DNA of 64,000 nucleotides from assembly GCA_028277405.1 (NCBI GenBank), contig JANQGH010000100.1:496001-560000 (forward strand). The letters run 5' to 3'. Below are positions 33,964 through 43,392 of this stretch, piece by piece (position 1 is the stretch's first letter; the number at the start of each line of letters is the position of its first letter). This DNA is from Alphaproteobacteria bacterium. Its GTDB lineage: Bacteria; Pseudomonadota; Alphaproteobacteria; DSM-16000; Inquilinaceae. Made by a program: the position numbers and the translations under genes. Below the pieces are notes generated by a model that saw only the letters and a program-made list of their open reading frames with translations, made no database searches and was not told the DNA's origin.

Positions 33964-35427
33964 GTGGCCAAGAGGCTCCCCAAATCCCCGGACCTGGCGC
34001 ACCTGAAGAAGCAGGCCAAGGCGCTGGCGCGGTCCGCCGATATCAAACTCAGCGAAGCCCAGCTCAGGCTGGCGCGCGAGTACGGTTTTGCAAGCTGGCC
34101 GAAGCTGAAGCAGGCGGTCGACGCGCAGCAACCCTTCACGATCGACGACTTTCTACAGGCCGCGACAGGGCGCCGGGTTGGTCGGGCAACGGCGATGCTG
34201 AAGCGACAGCCTGATCTGGCGAGCGACAACCTACAAACGGCGGCCGTGCTCGGCGACGTGCCAGCCTTGCAGCGGTTCCTGGCAGACGACCCAGCCGCCG
34301 CGACCCGACCCGATGGCCCGCTCGACTGGCCGCCCTTGATGTATCTGTGCTGGTCGGTGTTCTTGAAGGCGGATCGCGACCGATCCTTCGAGGCGGCGAC
34401 GACGCTGCTGCTGGATGCCGGCGCCGACCCGGACGCGTTCTGCCCCGAGCGCAGTGATCTTCCCAACCGACGCTGGTCGGCCCTCTATGGCGCGGCCGGT
34501 GAGGCCGGGCATTCGGGCGTCAGCAAGCTCCTTTTAGAGGCGGGCGCCGACCCCGATGACAACGAGTCGCTCTACCATGCGGCCGAACGGCAGGACACCG
34601 CCTGTCTGGCACTGCTGCTGGACGCGGGCGCAACGATCAAGGGCACCAATGCCCTGTTCCGGAAGCTGGATTTCGAAGACCCGGCCGGGCTGCAGCTCTT
34701 TTTCGATCACGGCGCCGATCCCAACGATCCGATCTATCGGGCGGAAGGCCCTCAGCTGGGGACGAACGCGTTGTTTCACGCCATACGCCGTGGCCGATCC
34801 GCGACGGTGATCGCCAGGTTGCTGGATCAAGGCGTTGACATGGACCAACGCGATCCCGACGGCCTTACCGCCTATGCCCAAGCCTATCGTGCCGGCGCGC
34901 GCGACACAGTCGACCTGCTGGCCGACTGTGGCGCCGATACCAGCCTAACGCTGACCGATCGGCTTATCGGCGCCTGTTCGCTTGGGGCGGTCGATCAAGT
35001 TGGCCAGATCCTGGAAGCCGATCCGGGCCTGGCCGATGGGCTCTCGCGGAGCGAGGCGCGCATACTCGTCGAGGCCGCGTTTCGCGGCCAGGCCGATGCC
35101 GTCGGCCTCATGCTGGATGCCGGTATCGACATCGAGACACGTGGCGATACCGACGGCACGGCCCTGCACCATGCCAGCAATCGGGGCTACCCGGACGTCG
35201 TGGCGCTGCTGATCGAACGCGGAGCGGATATCGAGGCGGTCAGTGCGATGACCGACAGCGGTCCGCTGGGTTGGGCGGTCTACGGTGCCCGGTATGAGCC
35301 GAACCGTGATGGCGACTATGAGGGCGTGGTGCGGCATCTGCTGGCGGCGGGCGCGACGGTCGAGGACTGGATGGACGAGGTGGCCACTGACGCCCTTTGG
35401 GAGGTCATGCGCGGTTATCAGCGCTAA
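33964..35427 (+). CDS. Ankyrin repeat protein
   Basis: 487 residues with a lysine-rich helical N-terminus (LPKSPDLAHLKKQAKALARSA, then LRLAREYGFASWPKLKQAV) and about ten ankyrin-like repeats such as TTLLLDAGADPDAF, KLLLEAGADPDDNE, LLLDAGATIKGTN, GLMLDAGIDIETRGDTDGTALHHASNRGYPDVVALLIERGADIEAV. The N-terminal segment is a known partner of ankyrin arrays in soil and marine bacteria. I used the GTG at 33964, which has AGAGGTG before it; an ATG at 33928 is possible. The stop overlaps the convergent HAD gene by four bases. Confidence 0.87.
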   Translation: MAKRLPKSPDLAHLKKQAKALARSADIKLSEAQLRLAREYGFASWPKLKQAVDAQQPFTIDDFLQAATGRRVGRATAMLKRQPDLASDNLQTAAVLGDVPALQRFLADDPAAATRPDGPLDWPPLMYLCWSVFLKADRDRSFEAATTLLLDAGADPDAFCPERSDLPNRRWSALYGAAGEAGHSGVSKLLLEAGADPDDNESLYHAAERQDTACLALLLDAGATIKGTNALFRKLDFEDPAGLQLFFDHGADPNDPIYRAEGPQLGTNALFHAIRRGRSATVIARLLDQGVDMDQRDPDGLTAYAQAYRAGARDTVDLLADCGADTSLTLTDRLIGACSLGAVDQVGQILEADPGLADGLSRSEARILVEAAFRGQADAVGLMLDAGIDIETRGDTDGTALHHASNRGYPDVVALLIERGADIEAVSAMTDSGPLGWAVYGARYEPNRDGDYEGVVRHLLAAGATVEDWMDEVATDALWEVMRGYQR

Positions 35428-36119
35428 AGGCCCGCGATCATCTCCGGCACCTCGGCGATCGAGCCGGCCTTCAGGATGGGTGGCAGGTCGGCGGTGTTAT
35501 CCGCATGCTCGATCGCCCAGGTGATCGCGTACGGGACGTGGATCGCGTGGCCGCCAAGCGCCAGCACCGGCAGGATGTCCGACCGGATCGAATTGCCGAC
35601 CATGACGAAGTCTGCGGGCGCGATCTCATGCCGGTCCAGGATCGCCCGATAGGTGGCCTCGTCCTTTTCCGAGACGATCTCCACGGCGTCGAACAGGTCG
35701 GCGAGGCCGGACCGGGCGACCTTGGATTCCTGGTCGAACAGGTCGCCCTTGGTGATCACCATCAGCCGGTGGCCGCGCCGCTTCAGGCTTTCGACCACCG
35801 CATCGACGCCGTCGATCGGGTTGACCGGGCTGGACAGCATGGCCTTGCCCAACTCGATCAGCCGCTGGATTTCGGCCGCGGTCACGGTGGCGTCCGACAC
35901 CTCGATCGCGGTTTCGATCATTGAGAGGGTGAAGCCCTTCACCCCATAGCCGAACAGGGCCAGGTTGGCCCGTTCGCGGGCCAGCAACGTGCGGTCGATG
36001 GTTTCGGCGGGGACATGGACCGCCAGGATGTCGCGCAAGTGCTGCTGCGTGCCGGCGAACAGTGTCTCGTTGTGCCAGAGCGTGTCGTCGCCGTCGAAGG
36101 CGATGGTCGGCAACGTCAT
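35424..36119 (-). CDS. HAD family hydrolase
   Basis: Haloacid dehalogenase-type phosphatase, 231 residues. Motif I FDGDDTLW (nucleophile Asp9, acid Asp11), motif II VITKGD, motif III Lys in VSEKDEATY, motif IV VGNSIRSDILP. A helical cap lies between residues about 17 and 85. The substrate is unknown. It lies 36 bases beyond the stop of the CoA-transferase B gene and may be in the same transcript. Confidence 0.9.
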   Translation of the reverse strand: MTLPTIAFDGDDTLWHNETLFAGTQQHLRDILAVHVPAETIDRTLLARERANLALFGYGVKGFTLSMIETAIEVSDATVTAAEIQRLIELGKAMLSSPVNPIDGVDAVVESLKRRGHRLMVITKGDLFDQESKVARSGLADLFDAVEIVSEKDEATYRAILDRHEIAPADFVMVGNSIRSDILPVLALGGHAIHVPYAITWAIEHADNTADLPPILKAGSIAEVPEMIAGL

Positions 36120-36155
36120 GGCATCTGTCGCGCGGGCGACCCAAACGCCGGAGGA

Positions 36156-36806
36156 TCAGGCAGGCACGGCCGCCTTGAACGGTGCCTCGGTCTTGGCCTC
36201 GACCTCCTCGACCGTCACGCCGTCGGCAAGTTCGACCAGGGTCAGCCCTTGCGGATGGCCGCGTTCCAGCGAGAACACGCCGAGATCGGTGATCAGCATG
36301 TCGACCACGCCGGTGCCGGTCAGCGGCAGATCGCAGGCGCTGAGCAGCTTGGACGTGCCGTCCTTGGCGCAGTGGCTCATGATCACCACCACCTTCTTCA
36401 CGCCGGCGACCAGATCCATGGCTCCACCCATGCCCTTTACCATCTTCCCCGGCACCATCCAGTTGGCCAGGTCGCCGTTGGCGGCAACCTGCATGGCGCC
36501 CAGGATCGACAGATCGATATGGCCGCCCCTGATCATGCCGAAACTGTCGGCGGAGGAGAAAAAGCTGGAGTATTCCAGTTCGGTGATCGTCTGCTTGCCG
36601 GCGTTGATCAGGTCGGCGTCGACCTCGTCGTCGAACGGAAACGGCCCCATGCCCAGCATGCCGTTTTCGCTTTGCAGGGTGACCATCATGCCGTCGGGGA
36701 TGTAGTTGGCCACAAGGGTCGGGATGCCGATGCCCAGATTGACGTAAAAGCCGTCCTGCAACTCGCGGGCGGCGCGGGCGGCCATCTGTTCGCGGGTCCA
36801 TGCCAT
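36156..36806 (-). CDS. scoB: 3-oxoacid CoA-transferase subunit B
   Basis: Beta subunit of a succinyl-CoA:3-ketoacid CoA-transferase, which activates acetoacetate for ketone-body use. The catalytic glutamate lies in [11 protein letters not shown] (Glu47). [28 protein letters not shown] and [11 protein letters not shown] are family-wide. 216 residues. It follows subunit A after 25 bases. Confidence 0.95.
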   Translation of the reverse strand: MAWTREQMAARAARELQDGFYVNLGIGIPTLVANYIPDGMMVTLQSENGMLGMGPFPFDDEVDADLINAGKQTITELEYSSFFSSADSFGMIRGGHIDLSILGAMQVAANGDLANWMVPGKMVKGMGGAMDLVAGVKKVVVIMSHCAKDGTSKLLSACDLPLTGTGVVDMLITDLGVFSLERGHPQGLTLVELADGVTVEEVEAKTEAPFKAAVPA

Positions 36807-36831
36807 GGGTTGTGTCCTCTTGCTCGCCGCC

Positions 36832-37539
36832 TCAGACCGTTTCGCGTTCGCGCACGGTGCGTTGTTCGATCCGCTTTTCGTAGTCGTGGCCTTCGATCAG
36901 CCGCTGGACGAAAATGCCGGCCGTGTGCACGTGATCGGGGTCCAGATCCTTCGGCTGCACGACCTCTTCCACCTCGGCGACCGTCACCTTGCCGGCCGTG
37001 GCCATCATCGGATTGAAGTTTCGCGCGGTCTTTCGATAGACCAGGTTGCCGTGCGGGTCCGCCCTCCAGCCCTTCACGATCGCCAGATCGGCGACGAGGC
37101 CGGTTTCCATGATGTAGCGCTCGTGATTAAAGGTCCGCTCTTCCTTGCCCTGGGCGATCAGCGTGCCGACGCCGGTCTTGGTGAAAAACGCCGGGATGCC
37201 GGCACCGCCGGCGCGAATGCGCTCCGCCAAGGTGCCTTGCGGATTGAACTCCAACTCCAACTCACCGGAAAGGTACAGCTCGGCGAACTTCTTGTTCTCG
37301 CCGACATAGGAACTGATCATCTTCTTGATCTGGCCCGCATCCAACAGCTTGCCAAGACCGACCCCGTCAATCCCGCAATTGTTCGAGATCACGGTCAGAT
37401 CCTTCACGCCCGCCGCCTCGATGGCGTCGATCAGCTTTTCCGGGATGCCGCACAGGCCGAAGCCGCCGGCCATGATCGTCATGCCGTCGAACAGCAGTCC
37501 GTCGAGGGCGGCCGTGGCGTCCGGATAGACCTTTTGCAT
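36832..37539 (-). CDS. scoA: 3-oxoacid CoA-transferase subunit A
   Basis: Alpha subunit of the same enzyme. The CoA-binding GGFGLCGIP (residues about 26-34) is intact, with [15 protein letters not shown] and [16 protein letters not shown]. 235 residues. The ATG at 37539 ([12 protein letters not shown]) fits relatives and has AAGG before it; a start at 37563 would add eight codons. The 500 bases upstream hold a separate small gene and terminator. Confidence 0.95.
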   Translation of the reverse strand: MQKVYPDATAALDGLLFDGMTIMAGGFGLCGIPEKLIDAIEAAGVKDLTVISNNCGIDGVGLGKLLDAGQIKKMISSYVGENKKFAELYLSGELELEFNPQGTLAERIRAGGAGIPAFFTKTGVGTLIAQGKEERTFNHERYIMETGLVADLAIVKGWRADPHGNLVYRKTARNFNPMMATAGKVTVAEVEEVVQPKDLDPDHVHTAGIFVQRLIEGHDYEKRIEQRTVRERETV

Positions 37540-37683
37540 GGCGTTTACCTTGCCTTCCCGCAATCCTTGGGGGTGATTTCGAGGGGGTAGGGTTTACCGC
37601 GTTGCCAGCCGGAGGCAAAGCGTCGAATGCGCCGCACGGAGGCTTGGCGCATGCAAACCGGACGCAGTGCTGTTTTCGAACGT

Positions 37684-37726
37684 AAAAGCGCCGCCCCGGA
37701 CCGAGATCCGAAGCGGCGCAGTTTTT
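37684..37726. terminator. Bidirectional rho-independent terminator
   Basis: Stem GCGCCGC (37688-37694) / GCGGCGC (37713-37719), with AAAA before it and GTTTTT after it on the plus strand, so a T-run follows the stem on both strands. It ends the leftward transcript of the small gene at 37836-37934. The bases 37727-37835 between show nothing else. Confidence 0.85.
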
Positions 37727-37835
37727 GAACGCTAGGCGTCAGGACAGGGCGATTGCGTGGTTCGTTTGCCCCTGCCTGCCGTGACACCTTTGGGTCGAGA
37801 CGGCCCGCGCAAGGGCCGATCGAAGACCCAGCCGT

Positions 37836-37934
37836 TTAAAGCTCGATGGCGACCACTGAAAGGGGCGGCATCGACCTCACGGCCAGCTCTCCGATAGACC
37901 CAAGGGTGTACAGCGACACCATACCGTTAGACAT
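37836..37934 (-). CDS. Small protein gene (32 residues) with full anti-SD ribosome-binding site
   Basis: Short frame from ATG at 37934 to TAA at 37836. The peptide begins MSNGMVSLYTLGSIGEL and ends LSVVAIEL, and is moderately hydrophobic without a clear membrane helix. The ATG is preceded by GAAAGGAGGTGATCCA, which pairs with at least 13 bases of the 16S 3' tail at ideal spacing, and a terminator follows 110 bases after the stop. A dedicated terminator plus an extreme ribosome-binding site argue for a real, strongly translated gene or leader peptide. I recognise no family. Confidence 0.65.
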   Translation of the reverse strand: MSNGMVSLYTLGSIGELAVRSMPPLSVVAIEL

Positions 37935-38039
37935 TGGATCACCTCCTTTCGTTGTTGCGCCAATAACGGGACAATGACACTAAATGTTGTGGGTGTCACG
38001 CAAAACTGACCAATAAGCGTGGGTTTGGGGGAACAAACC

Positions 38040-39011
38040 ATGATCAAATCGGCTGTCGTTGCAGCGGGTTTTCTCCTTGCCGGAACGCTAGCTTCCGCGT
38101 CGGCGCAGGACGATAGCTGCGCGCTGGCGGGCAACGGGGTCTGCAATGAAGCGCCGTATGGGGACCCGCCCGTTTGTCCGATGTTGACGGACACTTCGGA
38201 TTGCCGATCGGATCAGATCGCCAACGGCTCTGGCGAGTGGCCATTGAACCCGTCCGACCTGATCGGCCGGTCGCCGGAATGGCTGCGTCTGGCCCGCAAC
38301 GAGATCTTCGCCCGTCACGGCCGGTCCTTCAGCAGCTCTGATCTCGAACAGCTATTCCGCGCCCGGGATTGGTACCAGCCGGCGGACGGAGAGATTGCGC
38401 TCAGCGATGTCGAACGCGCCAATGTGGCGCTGTTGGCCCGGTTCGAGGAAACGCCGGATATGCCCTTGACCAGCGCCGGATGGCCGCGTGCGACTGGAAG
38501 CTGGAGCGGTGTCCTGGAGGTCGAAGGCCAGCCGCCACGGCAGGCTCTTGGCTACGGAACCGCAGTCCGTCTCGAACCGGCCGGCAAGGGTGACGCGACC
38601 GTGCTGCTGCGCCCCGATCACGATTTGGCCTATTCATGGATGTCGGACCTGGAGGATGGCAGCGCCCATGTTCTCGGTGGTTTGCTCGACGTGCCGCTGA
38701 CGGTGCGTACGCTCGCGGCCTATGGCGTCGAGCCCGAGAGGATTGGGGCCGAGACAATAAACGGAGAGCCGGTGGCGCGGTTTGAACTGACCGAAACGGA
38801 CGAGGTGGGCGCGCCGGTTTTCGAAGGATACGCCCTGGTCACGCCCGACGGCATCATCCTGGAAGCGGACTATGGCTATCTGGCGCTCGGCTGTTGTGGA
38901 GAAGAGCCCGACTGGCGGCACGCGCGCTATCGGCTGACGGATTTCGCGCGTGGCGCGCAGGATCCGGCCGCCTTCGAGCCGCCGGTGATCGACTACGTCA
39001 TGGCTGGTTAG
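38040..39011 (+). CDS. Secreted YARHG domain protein
   Basis: 323-residue protein with a Sec leader (residues 1-23, AAGFLLAGTLASASAQ). After a cysteine-rich stretch (CALAGNGVCNEAPYGDPPVCPMLTDTSDC), the YARHG motif appears as WLRLARNEIFARHGRSFSSSDLEQLFRARDWYQP (about 80-113). The rest is a beta-rich domain with paired cysteines (GCCGEEP). YARHG proteins are extracytoplasmic, of unknown role. It is divergent from the small gene, with a shared 105-base upstream region. Confidence 0.85.
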   Translation: MIKSAVVAAGFLLAGTLASASAQDDSCALAGNGVCNEAPYGDPPVCPMLTDTSDCRSDQIANGSGEWPLNPSDLIGRSPEWLRLARNEIFARHGRSFSSSDLEQLFRARDWYQPADGEIALSDVERANVALLARFEETPDMPLTSAGWPRATGSWSGVLEVEGQPPRQALGYGTAVRLEPAGKGDATVLLRPDHDLAYSWMSDLEDGSAHVLGGLLDVPLTVRTLAAYGVEPERIGAETINGEPVARFELTETDEVGAPVFEGYALVTPDGIILEADYGYLALGCCGEEPDWRHARYRLTDFARGAQDPAAFEPPVIDYVMAG

Positions 39012-39074
39012 CGTGGTCGGATCTGGCCTTGGCTGATCGGCCAACCTAAGGTCCGGCGGACAGGCTTGGCGGGG

Positions 39075-40280
39075 ATGAAACACGGTATGGACAGCGCACG
39101 GATCGTGACCCAGGGAACGGATTGGCTGGCGACGCTCTCGCCAAATGCGCGGCAAGTGCGCGAAAGCGGCATCGTCGAGATCTTCAATGCCGGGCGCGAG
39201 CTCGACGATCTGATCCCGCTTTGGGTCGGCGAGGGGACGCAGCCGACGCCCGCCTTCATCCAGGACGCCGCCATCGCCTCGATGCGTGCCGGCAAGACGT
39301 TCTACACCTATCAGCGCGGCATACCGCCTCTACGGCAGGCGCTGTCGGATTATCTGTCCGACCTGTATGCTAAGCCCGTCCCGGCAGAGAACGTCTTCGT
39401 CACCGGATCCGGCATGCAGGCGATCATGCTGACGTGCCAACTGCTGCTTGGCGCGGGCGACGAGATGGTGGTGGTCAGCCCGGTCTGGCCCAACATCGTG
39501 GAGGCCGCGAAGATCAACGGCGCGGTTCCGGTCTGCGTGCCGATGGACTTTGACGGGGAGGGCTGGAGCATCGATCCTGAAAAGCTGCTCGCCGCCGTCA
39601 CTCCGCGTACGCGCGCGCTGTTCATCAACTCGCCCGGCAATCCGACCGGTGTCGTGATCGACCGTGAAACCCAGTCGACCATCCTCGACTTCGCACGTGA
39701 ACACGGCCTTTGGATCATCGCCGACGAGGTGTACGCCAAGCTGGTCTACAACGGCGCCAAGGCGGCGCCGAGCTTTCTGGACATCGCGACCCCGGACGAC
39801 CGTGTCATCCAGGTCAACAGCTTTTCCAAGAACTGGGCCATGACCGGCTGGCGCATTGGCTGGATGGTGGCGCCGCCCGCCCTGGGTCAGACCATCGAGA
39901 ACCTGATCCAATACAACACCTCCGGCGTTGCTCATTTCATGCAGGACGCAACCGCGGTCGCGTTGACCGAGGGCGATGACTTCGTTCAGCAGACGATCGC
40001 CATGTGCCGACGCGGTCGCGATCTGTGTGTCGAGCGGTTGGGGCGGATCAACCGCGTCATCGCCGGCGTGCCCGAGGGCGCGTTCTATTACTTCTTCGCC
40101 GTCGACGGTGAGACCGACAGCCGCGACCTGGCCTTCCGCCTGTTGAAGGAGACGAGCGTCGGGCTTGCCCCGGGAACGGCTTTCGGGCCGGGCGGCGAAC
40201 GCTTCCTCAGGCTGTGCTTCGCCGCGGACTATGACAAGCTGGACGAGGCGTTGGGACGTCTTGAAAAGGCGCTGCGCTAG
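39075..40280 (+). CDS. Class I/II aminotransferase
   Basis: PLP-dependent aminotransferase of fold type I, 401 residues. Motifs are FINSPGNPTGVVID, IIADEVYAKLVY (Asp for the cofactor) and SFSKNWAMTGWRIGW with the Schiff-base lysine, then FLRLCFAA near the end. It is closest in pattern to aspartate/tyrosine/alanine-type transaminases; the substrate is open. The start is uncertain: ATG at 39075 or 39087 (MDSARIVTQG). Confidence 0.9.
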   Translation: MKHGMDSARIVTQGTDWLATLSPNARQVRESGIVEIFNAGRELDDLIPLWVGEGTQPTPAFIQDAAIASMRAGKTFYTYQRGIPPLRQALSDYLSDLYAKPVPAENVFVTGSGMQAIMLTCQLLLGAGDEMVVVSPVWPNIVEAAKINGAVPVCVPMDFDGEGWSIDPEKLLAAVTPRTRALFINSPGNPTGVVIDRETQSTILDFAREHGLWIIADEVYAKLVYNGAKAAPSFLDIATPDDRVIQVNSFSKNWAMTGWRIGWMVAPPALGQTIENLIQYNTSGVAHFMQDATAVALTEGDDFVQQTIAMCRRGRDLCVERLGRINRVIAGVPEGAFYYFFAVDGETDSRDLAFRLLKETSVGLAPGTAFGPGGERFLRLCFAADYDKLDEALGRLEKALR

Positions 40281-40290
40281 CCGGCTCTTC

Positions 40291-40746
40291 TTACACTGTC
40301 TGAGTTTTGGTCAGCGCGTCGTGCAACAGTTCCGGGCAGTGTGAGCCGACCAGGACGGAATTGCCGTTGGTCAGCTTCAGTTGCACCGCCCTGTCGCCGG
40401 ACATCGTGTAGGCGCGATCGGCGCCGCGCATGCGGATGCCCCAGCCGCCCCATTCGCGCAGCGGGCGGTAGGTCGCGACCTCGAACTCGGCAATCTCCGA
40501 TCGGCCTATCCGCCGCCGCACGAACGGCCGAAACCGGATATCCAGATGATCGGCCTCAACCGTTGTGACCAGCATCAGCGACCACAGAAACGCGAGATAG
40601 CCGACGCCGACGATCGCCACCAGCCAACTGAGGCCGGGCAAGGCGAAGACCACGATCAAGAACACGCCCGTGCCTATGGCGATCGGTTGGTCAAGGGCCG
40701 ACTGGCGTTCAAGGAATAGCGGGTGATTAGGAACGGCAGATGTCAT
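40291..40746 (-). CDS. Small membrane protein with PH-like domain
   Basis: 151 residues with two adjacent membrane segments (AIGTGVFLIVVFALPGLSWLVAIVGVGYLAFLWSLML, about 22-59) and a basic, beta-rich C-terminus (IRFRPFVRRRIGRSEIAEFEVATYRP) like bacterial PH domains. No specific function recognised. It converges with the aminotransferase gene and precedes nothing on its strand within the operon distance except rlmN upstream. Confidence 0.7.
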   Translation of the reverse strand: MTSAVPNHPLFLERQSALDQPIAIGTGVFLIVVFALPGLSWLVAIVGVGYLAFLWSLMLVTTVEADHLDIRFRPFVRRRIGRSEIAEFEVATYRPLREWGGWGIRMRGADRAYTMSGDRAVQLKLTNGNSVLVGSHCPELLHDALTKTQTV

Positions 40747-40791
40747 TGAGAGGTTCCTCCGCCGATGCTCGCGCCCTTGAGGCGCTCGTGT

Positions 40792-41925
40792 TCAAGCGAC
40801 CGCCAATCGTTCCCGCGCTGGCAACCGTTGGCTTTCGGACTTCAGTTGGCCGCACGCCGCCGCTATATCGCGGCCCCTTGGTGTGCGCACCGGGCTGGAA
40901 TAGCCGGCGTCCATGACGATGGCGCCAAAGGCGTCGATGCGGCGTTTGCTAGATGTCTCGTAGCCGCTACCGGGCCAGGGATTGAACGGGATCAGATTAA
41001 CCTTGGCCGGGATGTCGCGCAGCAGGCGCACCAGCGCGCGGGCATCCGCATCGCTGTCGTTCACGCCCTTCAGCATGACATATTCGAATGTGATCCGGCG
41101 CGCGTTATTGGCACCCGGATAGGATCGGCAGGCGTCCAAGAGCATCGCGAGAGGATACTTGCGGTTCAGGGGCACCAACTCGTCCCGCAACTCGTCGGTG
41201 ACCGCGTGCAGACTGACGGCCAGATTGACGTTCAGCTCTTCACCGCAGCGCTGCATCATCGGCACGACCCCGGAGGTGGACAGGGTGATCCGCCGGCGCG
41301 ACAGCGAGAAGCCCTCGCCATCCATGACGATCTTCAGGGCGGCCGCGACGTTCTCATAGTTATAGAGCGGCTCGCCCATGCCCATCATGACGATGTTGGT
41401 GAACAGGCGGTCTTCATGCGGCAGGGCCCATTCGCCGAGCTGGTCCCGCGCCAGCATGGCCTGGCCGATGATCTCGGCCGGTTCCAGATTGCGCACCAGG
41501 CGCTGGGTGCCGGTGTGGCAGAACCGGCAGGTCAGGGTGCAGCCGACTTGCGACGATACGCAAAGCGCGCCGCGGTCGTCTTCGGGAATATGAACCGTTT
41601 CGACCTCATGGCCGTCGGCCAGCCGCAACAGCCATTTGCGCGTGCCGTCCGCGCTCTCCTGGGCGTGCGCGATCGTAGGACGCTCGATGACATAGGCCTT
41701 GTCGAGCGTGTCGCGCAGCGGCTTGGCCAGGTCGGTCATGGCCGCAAACTCGGTCACGCCGTTCTTGTAGATCCAGCGCCAAAGTTGCTTGGCCCGAAAC
41801 GGCTTCTCGCCCAGCGCCGCCATCTCGCGTGCGAGCATCTCCTTCGACATGCCGACGAGGTTGCGGCGGCCGTCGGCGCTTGTTGTCGGCGGCGCGAAGA
41901 GATTGGCGTGGCTATGGATGCCCAT
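40792..41925 (-). CDS. rlmN: 23S rRNA (adenine-2503-C2)-methyltransferase RlmN
   Basis: Radical-SAM enzyme that methylates A2503 of 23S rRNA and A37 of some tRNAs. The iron-sulfur motif CxxxCxxC is Cys129-Cys133-Cys136 ([12 protein letters not shown]). The methyl-carrying and resolving cysteines are present in [10 protein letters not shown] (Cys122) and DIAAACGQL near the C-terminus. Length 377 is typical. Monocistronic; 46 bases separate it from the membrane-protein gene. Confidence 0.97.
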   Translation of the reverse strand: MGIHSHANLFAPPTTSADGRRNLVGMSKEMLAREMAALGEKPFRAKQLWRWIYKNGVTEFAAMTDLAKPLRDTLDKAYVIERPTIAHAQESADGTRKWLLRLADGHEVETVHIPEDDRGALCVSSQVGCTLTCRFCHTGTQRLVRNLEPAEIIGQAMLARDQLGEWALPHEDRLFTNIVMMGMGEPLYNYENVAAALKIVMDGEGFSLSRRRITLSTSGVVPMMQRCGEELNVNLAVSLHAVTDELRDELVPLNRKYPLAMLLDACRSYPGANNARRITFEYVMLKGVNDSDADARALVRLLRDIPAKVNLIPFNPWPGSGYETSSKRRIDAFGAIVMDAGYSSPVRTPRGRDIAAACGQLKSESQRLPARERLAVA

Positions 41926-42016
41926 GGGCGGCGTGCGGGTTTCTGACGGTTGGCGCGATCAGGACAATGGGCTCACGCGCCGCCGATCGCCAGTTCTTTC
42001 GGTCACGGGGGTGGCG

Positions 42017-42547
42017 TTAGAGGCCACAGGCGCTGTTGATGTCGCCGAGCGTCGCGGTGAAGCCGAACAGGCTGTAGGTGTCGGTCGTAAGGGTTCCGCG
42101 CGAAGACCGGCCCTGGACGACCATCTGGGAACCGGCTTGCATCGCGTCGATGATGGCGCGATCGGTCTGTGGGTCCGGCGACCAAGCGGTTTCGCCTTCG
42201 GTGAAGAAGGTGAAATTGTCGCCGCCGTCGATCGTCACGGACACCGACCCGTTTTCTTCAAACGGATAGCCGGAATAAAAGCTGACGACGTCGCGGCTGT
42301 TCTCGGCCGGCCGGTGGGTGACCAGTACGAAGACGTCACCACGCCTTGTATAGTTGCCCTCTTCACTGGTCGGGCGGCTGGCCATGAAGCACACGACATT
42401 GCCGGCCTCGGTGAACTGGAAGGCGTGCCAATCCCGATTCGTGCCGAGATAGTCCGGTCGTTGTTCCTGTGCCGACACTGCCTGCGATGCCGTCAGAAGG
42501 GCCACGACACCAATGATCGGCAGAACCCGGCGAAGCGTCTGAAGCAT
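42017..42547 (-). CDS. Invasion-associated locus B (IalB) family protein
   Basis: 176-residue exported protein: signal peptide (1-26, IIGVVALLTASQAVSAQ), then NRDWHAFQFTEAGNVVCFMASRPTSEEG, GDVFVLVTHRPAE, and a closing SRGTLTTDTYSLFGFTATLGDINSACGL, all typical of IalB-like proteins of alphaproteobacteria. The family is broad and mostly unrelated to virulence in environmental species. Divergent from the sigma factor gene. Confidence 0.88.
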   Translation of the reverse strand: MLQTLRRVLPIIGVVALLTASQAVSAQEQRPDYLGTNRDWHAFQFTEAGNVVCFMASRPTSEEGNYTRRGDVFVLVTHRPAENSRDVVSFYSGYPFEENGSVSVTIDGGDNFTFFTEGETAWSPDPQTDRAIIDAMQAGSQMVVQGRSSRGTLTTDTYSLFGFTATLGDINSACGL

Positions 42548-42670
42548 GCCGCCTCACTTGAAGTATCGAAACACAAAGCTCGACTAAACAGTCGTCGCGC
42601 ATCGGTTTACCCGGTTCCGCGCCTGCCGCCTAGCGTCTTTCGCCATTTTGACTTTTTTGCGTTGGCGGCG

Positions 42671-42700
42671 TGATCCGCTCGCGATCCGAACGCGTAATGT
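42671..42700 (+). promoter_or_regulatory. Predicted ECF (RpoE/ECF11-type) autoregulated promoter
   Basis: TGATCC (42671-42676), the -35 element recognised by Rhodobacter sphaeroides RpoE, is followed after 18 bases by TAATGT (42695-42700). It lies directly upstream of the sigma factor gene, as expected for autoregulation. The -10 assignment is less sure than the -35. Confidence 0.5.
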
Positions 42701-42705
42701 CATTG

Positions 42706-43392
42706 ATGTCTCAAATACAGACGATACCGTCGGGACAGACGGTCGCCGACCGTTTGGCCGTCGCCGCCGCTCTTGGGGTTGTGCACAACGCGCCTCCGGC
42801 GTCAAATACGCCGATGGCATCTTCAAGCCCAACTGCGGCGTCTCGCAGGCGCTCTGCGCACTTGGATAACTTGCTGGTCGCGGTGGCCGGCGGCGACCGG
42901 TCCGCGTTTGTCGAGCTGTTTGAGCATTTCGCGCCGCGCGTGAAGTCATACCTGATGCGTTTGGGGTGTGACATGTCGGCGGCCGAGGAGATTGGACAGG
43001 AGGTGATGGTCACCGTGTGGCGACGGGCGGAGACGTTCGATCGCCGCCAGGCCTCGGCAAGCACGTGGATGTTCACGATTGCCAGGAACAAGCGCATCGA
43101 TGCCGTACGGCGGGAGCGGCGGCCGGAGTTCGATCCGACCGACCCGGCCTTTATGCCGGAACCCGAGATCGGCGGCGACATGGCGGTGCAGGCCAAGCAG
43201 GAGACCGCAACAGTGGTCGAGGCCATTGCCGAACTGCCGGAGGAGCAAGGTTATTTGTTGCGCATGGCATACTACGACGACAAACCGCACAGCGTGATCG
43301 CGGCGGAAACCGGCTTGCCGCTGGGGACCGTTAAGTCGCGCCTGCGACTGGCGTTGACCAAGCTGCGCAAGATCATGAAGGAACATGAATGA
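42706..43392 (+). CDS. RNA polymerase ECF sigma factor, RpoE/ECF11 type
   Basis: Alternative sigma factor with region 2 (FVELFEHFAPRVKSYLMRLGCDMSAAEEIGQEVMVTVWRRAETFD) and region 4 (LPEEQGYLLRMAYYDDKPHSVIAAETGLPLGTVKSRLRLALTKLR). The ECF11 group responds to singlet oxygen. The start is uncertain: upstream ATG 42697 and GTG 42670 would precede the predicted transcription start, and ATG 42814 would give a 192-residue protein, the usual ECF length. The stop overlaps the ChrR gene start (ATGA). Confidence 0.88.
   Translation: MSQIQTIPSGQTVADRLAVAAALGVVHNAPPASNTPMASSSPTAASRRRSAHLDNLLVAVAGGDRSAFVELFEHFAPRVKSYLMRLGCDMSAAEEIGQEVMVTVWRRAETFDRRQASASTWMFTIARNKRIDAVRRERRPEFDPTDPAFMPEPEIGGDMAVQAKQETATVVEAIAELPEEQGYLLRMAYYDDKPHSVIAAETGLPLGTVKSRLRLALTKLRKIMKEHE

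Noticed and set aside
37836-37934. Lasso-peptide or other RiPP precursor
   Set aside because: The LGSIGEL stretch recalls such leaders, but no cyclase, protease, recognition element or exporter gene lies nearby.
37935-37950. Plus-strand match to the 3' end of 16S rRNA (TGGATCACCTCCTTTC)
   Set aside because: Only this tail matches and no rRNA body lies upstream; on the minus strand it is the ribosome-binding site of the 32-residue gene.
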